A stretch of DNA of 64,000 nt, taken from Pseudisothecium myosuroides (lineage: Eukaryota > Streptophyta > Bryopsida > Hypnales > Lembophyllaceae). The position numbers were made by a program, and so were the translations under genes. Shown piece after piece: positions 10,206 through 22,669 of the stretch; position 1 is the first letter of the stretch, and the number at the start of each line of letters is the position of its first letter. The stretch lies in the NCBI GenBank assembly GCA_951799445.1, contig OX637296.1, positions 6,634,001 through 6,698,000 of the forward strand, given 5' to 3'. The notes beneath the pieces were generated by a model. The model searched no databases and was not told the DNA's origin. It saw only the letters and a list, made by a program, of their open reading frames with translations.

Positions 10206-10935
10206 TTAATGATGGTGACGGTGTCCCTGGTGATGGACACCACCCAGATCCGGTTCTTGCTTGTAAATTTTGTTTACTTCGTGATGCTCATATAAGGCGT
10301 ACCCTCCCTGCCCTAGAGCTGCAGCCTCTGCAACTTGAGCTTCAACGTGGTGTCGATGTGCATGAGCAGGATCCACTTTCTCTTCATGCTTCTCAAACTG
10401 GAATACAACAACAATTTGGACATCAAACTTAGGGTCACTCAGATGCTTCTCATCAAATATCATACCAAGACAGAAACAGCTTGCATTGGCAACCTTCTCC
10501 AAAACTTGCAACAATACATAATCACACGAAATTTGTTTGCATTTCCTAATCTTTTACAACCAGAAGGGGAGGTAGCTCAATGGAACTTACAGCAGCAAAA
10601 GCAACAGCCCCAAGAGCGCCCATCTCCGCACGGTGCTCGTTCTGCCGATGCCGGTGCTCCTCTGCTTGCAGATGCTGCAACTCTTGACCAGGATACCCCC
10701 CATAACCGCTGGGCTGCTGGTACGGCATCACTTGTTGTCCTTGAGCGCCATAGGAGGGACCTTGCTGTCCATACCCACCATATGGAGCCTGCTGGCCGTA
10801 AGCAGGAACCATCTGTTGCCCGTATGGAGCAGCAGGGGCTTGCTGTAATGGATCATAGTTATATGTTGGAGCGCCGTATTCATACGACGATGACTGGTTG
10901 GCACCATTGTGCCCGTGATGGTGATGATGCGACAT
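10206..10935 (-). CDS. ASR (ABA/WDS-domain) protein, low-complexity type, copy 2 minus
   Basis: Exons 10935-10591 and 10397-10206, phase 0, encode 178 aa. The order is the same as in the copy at 1826-2561: His-rich start, Tyr/Gly/Gln-rich middle, ABA/WDS domain, His tail. It differs by a two-codon deletion within the YGAQGYGQQ repeat and a few substitutions (for example SYQQ versus PYQQ, PYYG versus PSYG), all in the low-complexity part. The ABA/WDS exon 2 is unchanged. Splice sites match the other three ASR genes. Role as for the family: stress-induced hydrophilic chaperone-like or DNA-binding protein. Confidence 0.88.
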
Positions 10936-12045
10936 AATCACTACTGCTAAGGTCTTTAAATCCTCAAGACCCAAGCCTACTTGCACACGTACGTGAAAAC
11001 TATTCACTCAAAACACAAATTTCTCTCCGGAATTGCCCACAATTCACAAGCAGACTAGCTTGAATCCCCGAACCTGAAACACTGAAATTCACCTCAAACA
11101 CTCAATCGACAACCCTGGTGTGTCAGTAAGATACATGAGCTACCCCAGAGGAAGTGACTTGATTTATATCAACAATGTGAGCCCATATCGAGCTCACAGG
11201 CACCTCAAAAGCAGCGTTGGATGTGAATTAAAGCGACTTGTGAGTGCACTAGAGGAGGATGAGAACACGGTATTTAAAGCAGGTGGCAACTGAGAAAGGC
11301 AGTTAATTAGTTGCGGAGATTACGTAGATTATCACAGTGGAAGGCTCTGCTAAGAAAGTTTCAGTTACCGAAACAGTCGCGGCAACGTGCGTCCGCCGAC
11401 CGCGGCTGCGCGTCCGCGGGAAAGGAAGGTTCGGCGTCGCAGGATCCAGGCAGCGTTCCGTCATCGACATTCCGCCGGCCGGTAAGATTTTTTTGGGTTT
11501 TTTTATTGGTTCACAAATGAACAGAAGCTTCCTTGTAAAGCATGGGACACCACCAAGTCCAAACCAAGAATCCGGTAAGCTTTCTTCGAAGAGCCTCCAG
11601 TCTCCCGAACCCTCACAACTCCATCGTCGACACAATTGGTTGCCGTGTTAACTTCCCAAAGCTGTTAACATCCTAAACCTTCACTCACTCACTAGCCGCT
11701 TTAATTTCCCAGGTAACGCTGCTTCACGCCACACGAGGTCGGTGCTTGTGCTCACGAATAGTTTCATATATAGTTGTGCCGGCAGCCTAGTTAGCTCATG
11801 AATCGTGCTCACTACACCAGCGTTTGGGTTAACGTACTTATGAGATTCAGAATTGTGGGCAATCAGAGTGCACTAGTCTTGAGTTGCGAGAGCAGTACGT
11901 CTTGAATTGAATAGTTTTGAGAGTAATCTTGAATTGAATACACTCGTTTCTGGCCTCAGTAGTTTTGAATTGCGAGAGTGAGTTTGGGTTTTTGAAACAG
12001 ATTTGAAGTATCTTGAGGATTTGAAGGATTTGGCAGAAGGTGATT
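10936..12045. promoter_or_regulatory. Divergent promoter region between ASR genes, copy 2
   Basis: Nearly identical to 2562-3671. Minus-strand TATA-like element at 11161-11170, plus-strand CATATATAG at 11765-11773, ACGTG at 11385-11389 and GCCGAC at 11395-11400 are all retained. Only scattered substitutions distinguish the two promoters. Confidence 0.55.
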
Positions 12046-12773
12046 ATGTCGCACCATCGCGGGCACCACGGGCACCATGGCCAACAGTCGTCGTCCTACG
12101 GTTACGGCGCTCCTTCATATAACTATGATCCGTTACAGCAAGCTCAGTATGGGCAACAGATGGTTCCTGCGTACCCCCAGCAGGCTCCATATGGTGGGTA
12201 TGGACAGCAAGGTCCCTCCTATGGCGCTCAAGGATACGGACAACAAGTGATGCCGTACCAGCAGCCCAGCGGCTATGGGGGTTATCCTGGTCAAGAGTTG
12301 CAGTATCTGCAAGCAGAGGAGCACCGGCATCGGAAGAACGAGCACCGTGCGGAGATGGGCGCTCTCGGGGCTGTTGCTTTTGCTGCTGTAAGTTCCTGCG
12401 AACTACATCTCGATCTTGTTGTAATCTTTTGGGAAATGCAAACAAATTTCATGTGACTGTATGTTGTTGCAATTTTGGAGAAAGTTGCCAATGCAAGCTG
12501 TTTCCGTCTTGGTAAAATGTTTGATGAGAAGCATGTGACCCTAATTTTGATGTCCTGTTTTGGGTATTCCAGTATGAGAAGCATGAAGAGAAAGTGGATC
12601 CTGCTCATGCACATCGACACCATGTTGAAGCTCAAGCTGCAGAGGCTGCAGCTTTAGGACTGGGAGGGTATGCTTTATATGAGCATCACGAAGCAAACAA
12701 AATTCATAAGCAAGAATCTCACTTGGGTGGTGGCCACCATCAAGGACGTCATCATGGCCATCATCGTCATTAG
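12046..12773 (+). CDS. ASR (ABA/WDS-domain) protein, low-complexity type, copy 2 plus
   Basis: Exons 12046-12387 and 12573-12773, phase 0, 180 aa. The protein is identical to that of 3672-4399, and intron and flanks match as well, indicating a very recent duplication or sequence exchange between copies. Domains: His-rich 1-15, Tyr/Gly/Gln-rich 16-95, ABA/WDS about 99-161, His/Gly tail 165-180. Expected to be induced by ABA and water deficit and to act in cytosol and nucleus (family knowledge). Confidence 0.9.
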
Positions 12774-14236
12774 ATAGGAAGTATTTTGTTGCAGGCTTAG
12801 TACCTTCGAACTTCAAACAGGCATGTACAGATAATTTCGTATTTTGTGCGCTAGCTTACAAAATTTGTCTCAGAAGTGAATTGTAGTCATTGGTCAATAC
12901 TTGGCCTCGCCAAGATACCTACTTGAATGGAGAGACCTTACATTTTCTCCACATCTGCAAAGAAGTCTTTGCAATTGTATATGTTACACTTGAAATGTGA
13001 AGCTAAGAGAGTTTATAGAGCAACAAGCATGTCCCCCACAATCATTGGAGATAATACGCTGACAACTCTCTCTGTATTTCCTCAACTGTAGAGAGTTTTG
13101 GTTTTCATTAAACAAAAACTCTGATTTTGAAGTTTGGCTTCAGGTCTTGTAAACAATATGTATATTTGCATTGAATTTAAAAGGACGTGTTAATGTTCTA
13201 TTAGATTACAGTACATATTGTATATTGATAGTGTTGATACGTATCCTCATACGCCAGACAGAAACTAACTGCACTCAAAGTTGCAGATATAACTTACTCT
13301 CGGAACTTTCAGAGGCGTCGGCGTCGGTCCTTGCTAAAGTAGGTTGGTTTAAACGTCAAAATGAAGGAGGTGAGTCTCTTTGTTGCAAAAACTACGTGCG
13401 TTAGTTTAAGACATGTAGGAGATGAGGAAATTTTAGTGAAGAGGTGGCTTACATCGCAAACCTTCGGTGAGATCCTGACTACGAAATCATTCCAACGTAA
13501 CTTCCACTACGCCCAAACAAGTTCACTGCACGTAATCAAAATTGGTTCTGACCTGCGAAACGCACCTCCATATCACGTGATTTCGTGGCGCGACTCTCCA
13601 AGACCTCCACCATCTTAAAGATTCTCGGGTATGTTTCTTTATATACTTCGGGCCTCATGTCAACCGAACTTGCTGGCAGTGCCGTTACATTGCCGGGGTG
13701 ACTCGTTTGCGTAAACAGAGCCGACGATTTAAATGTACAACCTGATCAGGGGTCCCCGAGTGCTCTCTGCCAAACAAATTCTCAGTGATATTTCTGCTCA
13801 TCGGGTGAATCGCTCCCCTGGTCATTTGCTTCAGGTTCTCCTTTAGGTTCGTATGATTGATTGAAGGGAAAATTCCAACCTTCAGAGTCATTATCCAGAG
13901 CTGGATCAGAAGGTGCACGCTGTTCACCTGACCAGAAGGAAACATCTGTAGGAATGAGATGGAAAGATTAAATTAAAATTACATATATGTTTTGCAGCGA
14001 ATAATGGAGTCATTCTAAACTTTAATCCCCAAAGGACCGACTGACATTTCATGGGTGCGTTATATGAACAGTTTGATTGATCACATTCTGATATCTGACA
14101 AGGCCAATATTAATAATTATCTCCAGAATCAGTGTTCAAAGAGCATAATTGCATATGTTGGTCCAATAAAATAAAAAAATAAGAAGTCTCCACATGACCC
14201 ATTCAAAAATGCCAGCTAAAATGAACATGAGGTTCA
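12774..14236. other. 3' flank of ASR gene, copy 2; includes 291 bp absent from copy 1
   Basis: Counterpart of 4400-5594. Sequence at about 13490-13797 has no match in copy 1, where the flanks join directly. No recognised gene. The 86-codon minus-strand frame at 13685-13945 lies partly in this extra block and has no recognisable similarity. Confidence 0.5.
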
Positions 14237-16667
14237 ATTTGGTGTTGATAGTAATTGATTATATTTCACTTTCAAGATCAATCCTTCAATTCAGAAATAT
14301 TTGTAAAAGGCATTCATGAGAAGTTTAACACATACCAGACTGAGAACTGTTACTTTTTTTTTCTTTTGGGGCTCCTGAACATCTGCATGCCAATCAAAAA
14401 GCACCGGTGAATAACTTGGACATGGGCCACATGTTAATTAATATGTTGGCATAGACTATTACATCAAAACCTGGAGAAATAAAAAATTCAAGCAAGAACT
14501 ACTGCTGCATGACATTCCTGGAAAACTCCTTGGAACGTCAGCAAAAATACTTCCGCAAGTTTTCCCGGCCCTTAGGTATTTCATGTGAGAATGTGCGTGA
14601 TTAATATACAATTCCATACCTGAAGATGACTCTTGACATGCGCAATTCGCAGACCCTTCACATTCATCGTTTGCAGTATGGTTTTAGGAGTTGCTCTGGT
14701 GAAATAGCCCACAAACCACATGTCCAAATTACGATTAGTCACAAATACAGTTTCAATTATTCAAGGACTTGAACATTTATTGAATTTGAAATGTTCAGTA
14801 GAAATCCTTAGAGTTTCAATTCTCGCTTTGAATAGGTGGTCAGTTTCCTCAGTTGTACACGTCCATGCAATTGATATTAATATTATTTTTCATCAATCGT
14901 GTATTTGATAACCTGAGTTGATCACTAATTAAATATGATTAAGATATATTAGCTCTAGAGAGGTAGTTTTCATTTGCACTTAACGTCAGAGTTAAAGTGA
15001 GTTAAATTGGTATAGAGCGGTGCTTGCATATTTGAAAGAAAAATTGAAGGTGCTGACTTTATGATAAATCAACCATTGCTGACTGTATTTCTGAACATAT
15101 ATTCCAAAATGTCAATACTGACTAATGAAAATATGAGGAAAAAACGAACTCAGTGTCACAGCAACCAAGGTGCTCAATTACTTGAATGAAACATTGATGC
15201 AGATCATCATTCCATTTCAGCCGGGGTTCACTGGAGCGAACGTACCGCCGAGTTCTTCCATCAGGGCACCTTGCACCGAAAGCAGGCGGGGCACTCTTGC
15301 AAGCAGCAGCTGAGAGGACTGTTGATTGCTGCATTAGAGCATGATCCTATCAATGGGCCGTCTGCGCTTGAGGTGCGTCTTCTACTCGGAGGTCCCTCAT
15401 TCGTCTGAGAACGCCTCCTCCCGAGACATCTCGTAAAATGGGGAGATATTTCTAGACCAGCTTGGTAAGGGGTAACGGTTTCAGGAGTCTTTTACCTCCC
15501 TCAGACTAAATTTGTCCGGCAATGTTTGGCTTATAGTTGTCAGTTTGCAAACTGGAGACAGCTCTTAAAGACCCAATGCTATATAAGAGTCCAGAAGCTA
15601 ATCCGCAAGTCTGCACTTGCGCAATTTCCAGTTCGAAGAATTATTGTCCCTCCGGCACAGAAATCAACTGATATCAATATGGTCCACGAGCAGGCTAATC
15701 ATATCACTTGAGAGGGCTTTGTATTGAATTATTGCCGCTGCCACCGACTGAATAAGGAAATTCACCTCCAATTAACAGTCACCTGGACGTTGGTGACTAG
15801 CTCGGGAACTCAGCCGGTTGGAAAGTAAGTATATATCAATTAATAATTAAGCACGTCCTACACTTATCTAGCTCGGTCTAGTTCTGTGCCAGCTCCAGAC
15901 CTCCAGTGCTCACAAGCTAGTTATCGAAATCAGATTGAGGTCGCACTGCAACATCGACCAGAATTCAGACAGGCGGGAGCTAGCAGTCATCTCCCACAGA
16001 CGAAACGGCACATCAAATCCAAGCTAAGTGGGCTTCCACACAAAAGAAGCGAGTCAAGACTAGTACTGGCCAGTTCAAAGTTTTCATACTCCAGTTGTGC
16101 TCGTTATAAATAGAAATACCAATTAATTATCATCATAAATGGTGAACTCATCAGTCTCTCGATCGGTAAGATGTCGACCCCGGCGTCGGCAACACTCAGG
16201 GACCTCGGCAGGCCGGCAGACCACTACCTTAGGGTAGTGGCCATCCCCTGTCCCCGTGAAATTAACTTGAGAGAATTGGAAGCACATCGATCAGGAAACA
16301 AGATGCCATCAAAATTAGCAATTCCCAGCATATAGAATGTTAAAAGGTTGGTGATTGAAAAGTCCCAGGAAGAAAGCACTCGAGGCAAAAACACTTCCAT
16401 TGATATCTGAAACTGTAATTTGACATCCTTCAGTCATCAACGGGACGGTGCACAGTAGTAACAGGTATATGGATCCATCCGCATAACCCAAATTGGCTCT
16501 CGCACAACTAGCAGCACAAGGGTTGACTTATTCTACATGAGCTTCTATAGAAAACGAGCTCTACTCCAAAACTTCATTCCTCTTCCAAAAAGAATTGGAC
16601 TCAGCAGATTATCGTAATATATTTGTATCTCTAAATTAAAAAAAACGGATTATGGTACGAACACTAT
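14237..16667. other. Intergenic region downstream of the CPS gene; no gene recognised
   Basis: No convincing coding sequence was found. The part next to 16667 is presumably the CPS 3' UTR. A GC-rich patch at 16141-16265 contains the perfect hairpin CCACTACCTTAGGGTAGTGG (16220-16245 area). A TATATAAG lies near 15580, with no gene behind it. Short frames (up to 75 codons) are not supported. Confidence 0.45.
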
Positions 16668-19600
16668 TTAATTGGCTCTGGCTGAGACGACATCTTTGAC
16701 AAAGAAATCCTGCAGAGCCATCATCTCTACAGGGCTCTCTTTCAAACCCTTCACGGCCTGGAGAGTAGCAACAGCTCCGGCAATGGTAGTGATAATGGGT
16801 ACCTTGTAGGCCAAGGCCAGTCGCCGCAATTGTCTGCCGTCGATTTGATCGAGAGCATCTCCTGAGCTAGTGATGATCATCAGTTGGACATCTCCGTTTG
16901 TGATCGAGTCAGCTGCATGTGGACGTCCCTCGTGAAGCTTCAACACCCTCTCCACCTCCACACCAGCTTCCTCTAAACGATTCGCAGTGCCTTCTGTGCA
17001 CAAAATCTTGAAACCAAGGTCCTCGAAACCCTTGGCAATTGGGATCACCTTGTCCTTCATCAAATCATTCATGCTAATGAAAACAGTCCCCGTGAGTGGC
17101 AGTCTCTGGTTGGCAGCAATTTGAGCCTTTGCGAAAGCCTTGTCGAAGTGGAAGTCGATGCCCATCACTTCTCCAGTGCTTCGCATTTCAGGACCCAACA
17201 GCACATCGCATCCTTGAAACTTATCGAAGGGCAAAACAGCTTCCTTCACGGAAACATGACGAGGAATGACTTCCTCCGTAAAATGTAACTCGGCTAATGT
17301 CATCCCGGACATCACCAGAGCAGCATACTTGGCCAAAGGATGACCGATGGCCTTGGAAACAAATGGGACAGTTCGAGAAGCCCGGGGGTTCGCCTCGATG
17401 ATGTAAACCCCACCATCGGACATGATTGCATACTGACAGTTCATCAAGCCAACAACTCCAAGTCGGCGGGCAAGCTTGCTTGTGTAATCGCGAATGGTAT
17501 TCAATGCGTCTGAGCCGATGTTTTGAGAAGGTAAGGTGCATGCCGAGTCACCAGAATGCACACCAGCCTGTTCAATATGCTCCATAATGCCTCCAATTAC
17601 CACACTTCCTTCGGCATCTGTCAATGAGTCTACGTCAATCTCGGTAGCATCTATAAGATACTTGTCTACCAGAACAGGCCGCTCGGGGTCGACCTCCACA
17701 GCTGTTTCTAGATACGTCTTCAATTTCTCATCGTTATAGACAATCTCCATCGCCCTTCCTCCAAGGACGTACGAAGGCCTGACCACAACAGGATACCCCA
17801 CTCGCTCTGCAATTGCAAGAGCGTCATCCTCGCTCTTCGCAATGCCACCTGACGGTGACTTGATCCCGAGCTCGTTGAGAATAGCATCAAACCTCTTCCT
17901 ATCTTCAGCAGCATCTATGGAGTCGGGTGTCGTCCCCCAAATCTTCACCTTGCCCTCCCCACTCGCAGCATCAGGCTGGAACTTCTCCAGGTATGTTTGG
18001 ATGGGAACAGCCAGTTTCAGTGGGGTCTGACCACCAAACTGAATGATGATGCCATCAGGCCTTTCCAGGTCAATCACATTGCACACATCTTCCGCTGTCA
18101 AAGGCTCGAAGTAAAGTCGGTCACTGGTATCGTAGTCAGTAGAGACGGTCTCTGGGTTGGAGTTCATCATAATTGTCTCAAATCCAGCCGCCTGCACAAA
18201 GTCCAAGGTTCCCATTAGGAAGTGCACGTTATAGCTTTGTGCAGACTCGCAACCAAAGTTGCGGATTGTATCAGCTATGTGAAAAATGCCCATATAGCTA
18301 TTTTACTAACACGCAGTTCCATTTTGGGAGTCGGGATGTGAATTCCTCCATTACGGCAAAGAAGTCTTATCTTGATGCACTCAATCTGTCCTCTATACCT
18401 CTAAAAAGATTCTGGTTATTCAGTGAGCTTCCTGTTTGCTACTACAGAGAAATTAGGGTTTCAGGCACATACCTCAAGGGAGAACGCTGCATGGCAGCAA
18501 CAGTAGTCAAACTCAATTCCCTGCCCGATCCTGTTGGGTCCACCTCCAAGAATTAACACCTTCTTCCGATTTGTAGGGGCCGACTCGCACTCCGCATCAT
18601 AGGAAGAATACAAGTAGGGGGTATTAGCCTCAAACTCCGCAGCACAGGTGTCCACACGCTTATAGGCAGGTTTCACACCTTGTGCGAGCCGGTGTGCACG
18701 AACTTCTAGTTCGGTCGTCTTTGTTGCATGCGCAATCTGCTTGTCACTAAAGCCTCGCCTCTTCACTTCGTAGAGATCATCTTTACCGAGATCGCCTAAC
18801 TTAACACTTTCCAAAAAGTTCTCGGTTTCCAACAGTTCGCCCAGTTGCGACAGAAACCATGGATCGATAAATGTCAAGTCGTGAATCTCAGCCAGTGTCA
18901 TCCCACGCTTCATGGCAGCATACAGAGAATACATGCGCTCAGGGTTAGGTACACGCAGGTTGTACTTAATTTTATCCCAGTCCCATTCCAGCTCTTTTAT
19001 CTTCTCACAGCCCCACCCACTGTGTCCAGTCTCTAAAGATCTCATCGCTTTCTGGAAGGATTCCTGAAACGTCCGTCCCATAGCCATGGCTTCACCCACG
19101 GACTTCATTTGCGTTGTCAAAATGGGCTGTGAACCAGGAAACTTCTCAAATGCAAATCGTGGAATCTGCACCATCACAAACAAAGACACCACCAGGTAAG
19201 TTGATCTGTCAATCTCAACGCGAAATCATGATTAGAGATCTGAACGCGACTTCAGACTTTCATTCAAATTTAAAAATTCAAACAGGCCACAGAACAAATT
19301 CGGAAGGGTAAGAACTGCACCTTGGTAACAACGTAGTCGATGGAAGGCTCAAAACTGGCCGGGGTCTTCCTGGTGATATCATTTGGAATTTGGTCGAGTG
19401 TGTATCCCACTGAAAGCTTGGCTGCCATTTTAGCAATTGGGAAACCAGTAGCTTTGGACGCAAGTGCTGAAGAACGAGACACTCGAGGATTCATCTCAAT
19501 GATCATAACCTCCCCATCCTTCGGGTTCACAGCAAATTGCACATTGGAACCTCCACATTCTACACCAATCTCCCGAATGATTGCCACTGATTGATCCTGC

Positions 19601-21741
19601 ATTCAAGGCACACTGAATATTGTTAGAGTTCACAAGCATATTCAATTTCCAAATCAGATACGTCTCCATAATAAAGAATAGCTACAGAAGGCAAAAGGAA
19701 TAACGGCATCATCAGAAAAAATATCTTTTATGTCAGAAACTCATACCCGCAAGCGTTGGTACTCTTTGTCCGTCAATGTTTGCGCAGGAGCCACGGTTAT
19801 AGAATCTCCAGTGTGAACCCCCATGGCGTCAATATTTTCAATTGAACAGATGATCACCACATTGTCGGCCAAATCTCGCATCACTTCGAGCTCGTATTCT
19901 TTCCAGCCAAGGAGAGACTTCTCTACCAATACCTGTACATAACATCATTTCAGTATTTTAACTGGTAGGTACTAATCGTTCACAGCATCCGCTGGGGTGT
20001 GAAGGAAAAGGAAATCAATAATGATTAAATATTTCAAGACGGCGTAAATTCAATATGACCACGTCCCCACAAGCATCGGAAAGGTGCTACCAATCATGGG
20101 CAAAGGTTCAAGATGTATACATAATCATGCAAATGCATGGACTTCAACATCTCATCATGCTTTGAAGAAATTAACTGAAAAGCGACAGGGTTGGAAGTGA
20201 GATACACGCAGAAAACTGATTCTCTACGATACTTACATCCAACCAAAGCATACGACTAGCTGCATGAAATCACCTGTGAGGTTATACTTGCGCTCAACCC
20301 AGCTTTGCAGATGGTCTCAAACTCTTCTTTGTTGTAGGCAATGCCACCTCCAGTGCCACCGAGGGTGAAAGCCGGCCGGATAATTAGCGGAAACTCACCA
20401 ATCTCTGCAGCAATTTCAAAGCATTGGTCCAATGTGTGTCCAATTCCTGAGGGTGGAGTGTTCACTCCAATTTTAGCCATGGCTTGCTTGAAGAGGTCTC
20501 TGTCCTCAGCTTTCTGAATAGCATCTAATTTAGCACCTATCAATTCGACATTGTACTTCGCCAGCACTCCACTTTCGGCCAAAGCACAAGCTAGATTAAG
20601 AGCAGTTTGTCCTCCCATAGTGGGCAAAATTGCATCCGGCCTCTCCTTTTCCAACACCTTTTCTACAAGCTCTGGCGTCATGGGTGTGATGTAAGTGCGA
20701 TCAGCGGTCTCTGGATCTGTCATGATCGTTGCCGGGTTCGAGTTAATAAGGATCACTTCGTAGCCTTCTTCCTTCAATGCCTTGCATGCTTGTGTTCCCG
20801 AGTAATCAAACTCACATGCTTGACCAATAACAATAGGGCCTGTGGAATAAAACAGCAAAAAACACAGGTTGAGAAAGTTTAAAAATGGAAAGGAACTTCA
20901 AAAAATGAATTCAAATATCCTAAAGTCTTGGAAACTAACCGAAATCACATAAACAAAAGCTCAGAAAATTGACACAATCGGTGTATCATTAGAGATCCCA
21001 AATTAAATTGCCGAAGTTCATCAAACTCAGAAAGACTACTGGTGTCGGTTAGGGTGCCATACACACTTGAACTTTGAAATTCAATCAAAGACTCAATTGG
21101 ACGAGGAATCTTGATTCTCTTTTCTTGAAAATTATAATTTCATTTTGCCTATTCTGATTCCACTTTGTCAATTTTGACGACGGGCACGCAAATTTCCAAG
21201 TGCTGGAAAAAGTCGCATTCGAGATTACAATGCATCGTAATGCAAGAAAAGAAAGGAGTTCAATCAATAAAAGGTCAGCAAAAGCACCTGCTCCTAGAAC
21301 GAGGATTTTCTTGAGGTCCTTGCGCTTGCCGCCATCGAACCCTAAATGGCTCCACGACGCAAACGGCATATCCACAGAGGTCGCTACTTCCTTCTCGGCT
21401 CCCACCACACTCCCAATCTCCCATTTCACACGTTTCCCGCCCGCCGCACTCTGCCCTAGAGCGCTGCTGCTGTAGAAGTAAACCTCCGGCTCCGGCGTTC
21501 TCCGTGAAATGGAGCCACTGTCACCCGCTGCTGCAGAAGCAGATACAGAAACTGCACACCTAGAGAAGGCGGAGCTCACAGAATGGCGTGCCGGCACAGA
21601 GTTTCCCAAGAATGCTGACTGCAAGGGCGACGCCACTTTCGCATGGCGCGAGGCGCCTTTCGCTGCTCCCGCTGACTTCGATGCAACGTCCAGCGCCGGC
21701 ATTTGAGCTGTAACAACACCGTGGCTGCAAATCCCTACCAT
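16668..21741 (-). CDS. CARB: Carbamoyl-phosphate synthase large subunit, plastid-targeted
   Basis: Six coding exons: 21741-21288, 20839-20274, 19932-19747, 19596-19321, 19165-18473, 18191-16668. All joins keep frame and the product is 1232 aa. Residues 1 to ~100 are Ala/Ser-rich with few acidic residues near the start, a likely plastid transit peptide. The synthase begins at [20 protein letters not shown] (~142). Two homologous ATP-grasp halves follow: the first with [20 protein letters not shown], the second starting at [20 protein letters not shown] and containing [14 protein letters not shown] and [12 protein letters not shown]. The C-terminal allosteric MGS-like domain starts near [13 protein letters not shown]. 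With the small (glutaminase) subunit, not in this window, it makes carbamoyl phosphate from bicarbonate, ATP and glutamine-derived ammonia for arginine and pyrimidine synthesis. Slightly longer than typical plant homologues (~1190 aa). Confidence 0.95.
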
Positions 21742-21771
21742 CTTGCTTCTTCCTGTTGATCTCGCTAAGCC

Positions 21772-22465
21772 CTGAAAAAATCACTCCCGAGGTCTAAGCA
21801 GGTCTCAACAACCACAAACACCACCAACTAGAAAACGTAATCTCCGCCACAACACTATGTCTGTCAACATGAAAAAACCCATAACCAGACCCCCAAACAC
21901 TTGCGAAATTGCTCGCATCCCCACAATAGCGATCAAAAAACTCTCAACAACCACTAAACACCGCCAACGAAAAAACACAGTCTTCGTCACACCAATATAC
22001 CTGTCAACATGGAAATAACCATAACCAGACCCAAACCCCCCTTGCAAGTCCTTTCTCCACCATCAAAACCGAAAACCAGTCCGCACAGCTCCAAAACCCT
22101 CCAAAACCCTCCAAAACCCTTCTACATTCACATTCCTTCCTTGCAACAGCAATCACACAAAGAAAACGAAACCACAACAACCACAAGCTGCACAATCAAC
22201 AAACAGCAAAACGAACGCCCAACAACGGTGCGATCCACCGAAACAGGAATAAATCAAAATGCAACAACCATAACGAACTCCCCAAACCTCGCAACTCCCT
22301 GTCCAACTCCAAAGCCTCAAACGAGCTCACCCTTCCTTCCACATTCACAGTCCCCACAAACGCAATCAACCGAAGCAAACCAAAATAGAACAACCACAAG
22401 CGCAATCGCCAATTCAAAACTGCAATATGGAAGAGCAAAACAGAAACTTCAGTGAAGCCCCAAAC
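21772..22465 (-). other. Probable 5'-leader intron of the CPS gene
   Basis: On the minus strand, CTGAAG|GTTTGG (exon end at 22466) and TTTTTTCAG|GGC (acceptor at 21772) bracket a 694-nt candidate intron lying 30 nt upstream of the CPS ATG. It holds a ~135-bp spaced direct repeat (about 21805-21895 and 21942-22035) and three CCAAAACCCT units near 22090-22120. Leader introns often enhance expression in plants. The 5' exon would be about 22466-22560. Transcript data are lacking, so this is inference from splice signals. Confidence 0.5.
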
Positions 22466-22599
22466 CTTCAGCGAAGCTTGACAGGTTGACCTGGATAGCT
22501 TGGGATTGGACTTGAGATGGAATTGGAATTGAAATTGACGGGGGCCACTCCACTCGGCAGGCGATGGGATCCAGGCAGCTTATATCATGAAGAAGACTG

Positions 22600-22669
22600 A
22601 TGAGCTTCGAAGTTAACGAGCAGGTGAAGGCGGGCGTGAAGGTGGCCGTCGCCGCTTCACGGATCTCAG
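22600..22669 (+). CDS. Candidate first coding exon of a coiled-coil protein gene, divergent from CPS
   Basis: An ATG opens 23 codons (MSFEVNEQVKAGVKVAVAAS.. then RIS) plus one base before CAG|GTGCCC. The local sequence is GC-rich, unlike the AT-rich DNA beyond. It ends in phase 1, matching the exon at 38087, where G + AA makes a Glu codon. If joined, the intron is about 15.4 kb. Without splicing, the frame stops after 41 codons. Family not recognised. Linkage to the distant exons is a hypothesis. Confidence 0.4.

Larger units (their letters stand above)
8395..14236. repeat. Segmental duplication, copy 2
   Basis: Second copy of the tandem duplication, carrying the second ASR gene pair. Compared with copy 1 it has 291 bp of extra sequence at about 13490-13797, lacks 28 bp near 13070, carries a fuller Stowaway-like MITE at 9347-9434, and has no MITE at its right end. 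Its foldback transposon is interrupted by a 742-bp insertion just left of 8395. Confidence 0.95.
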
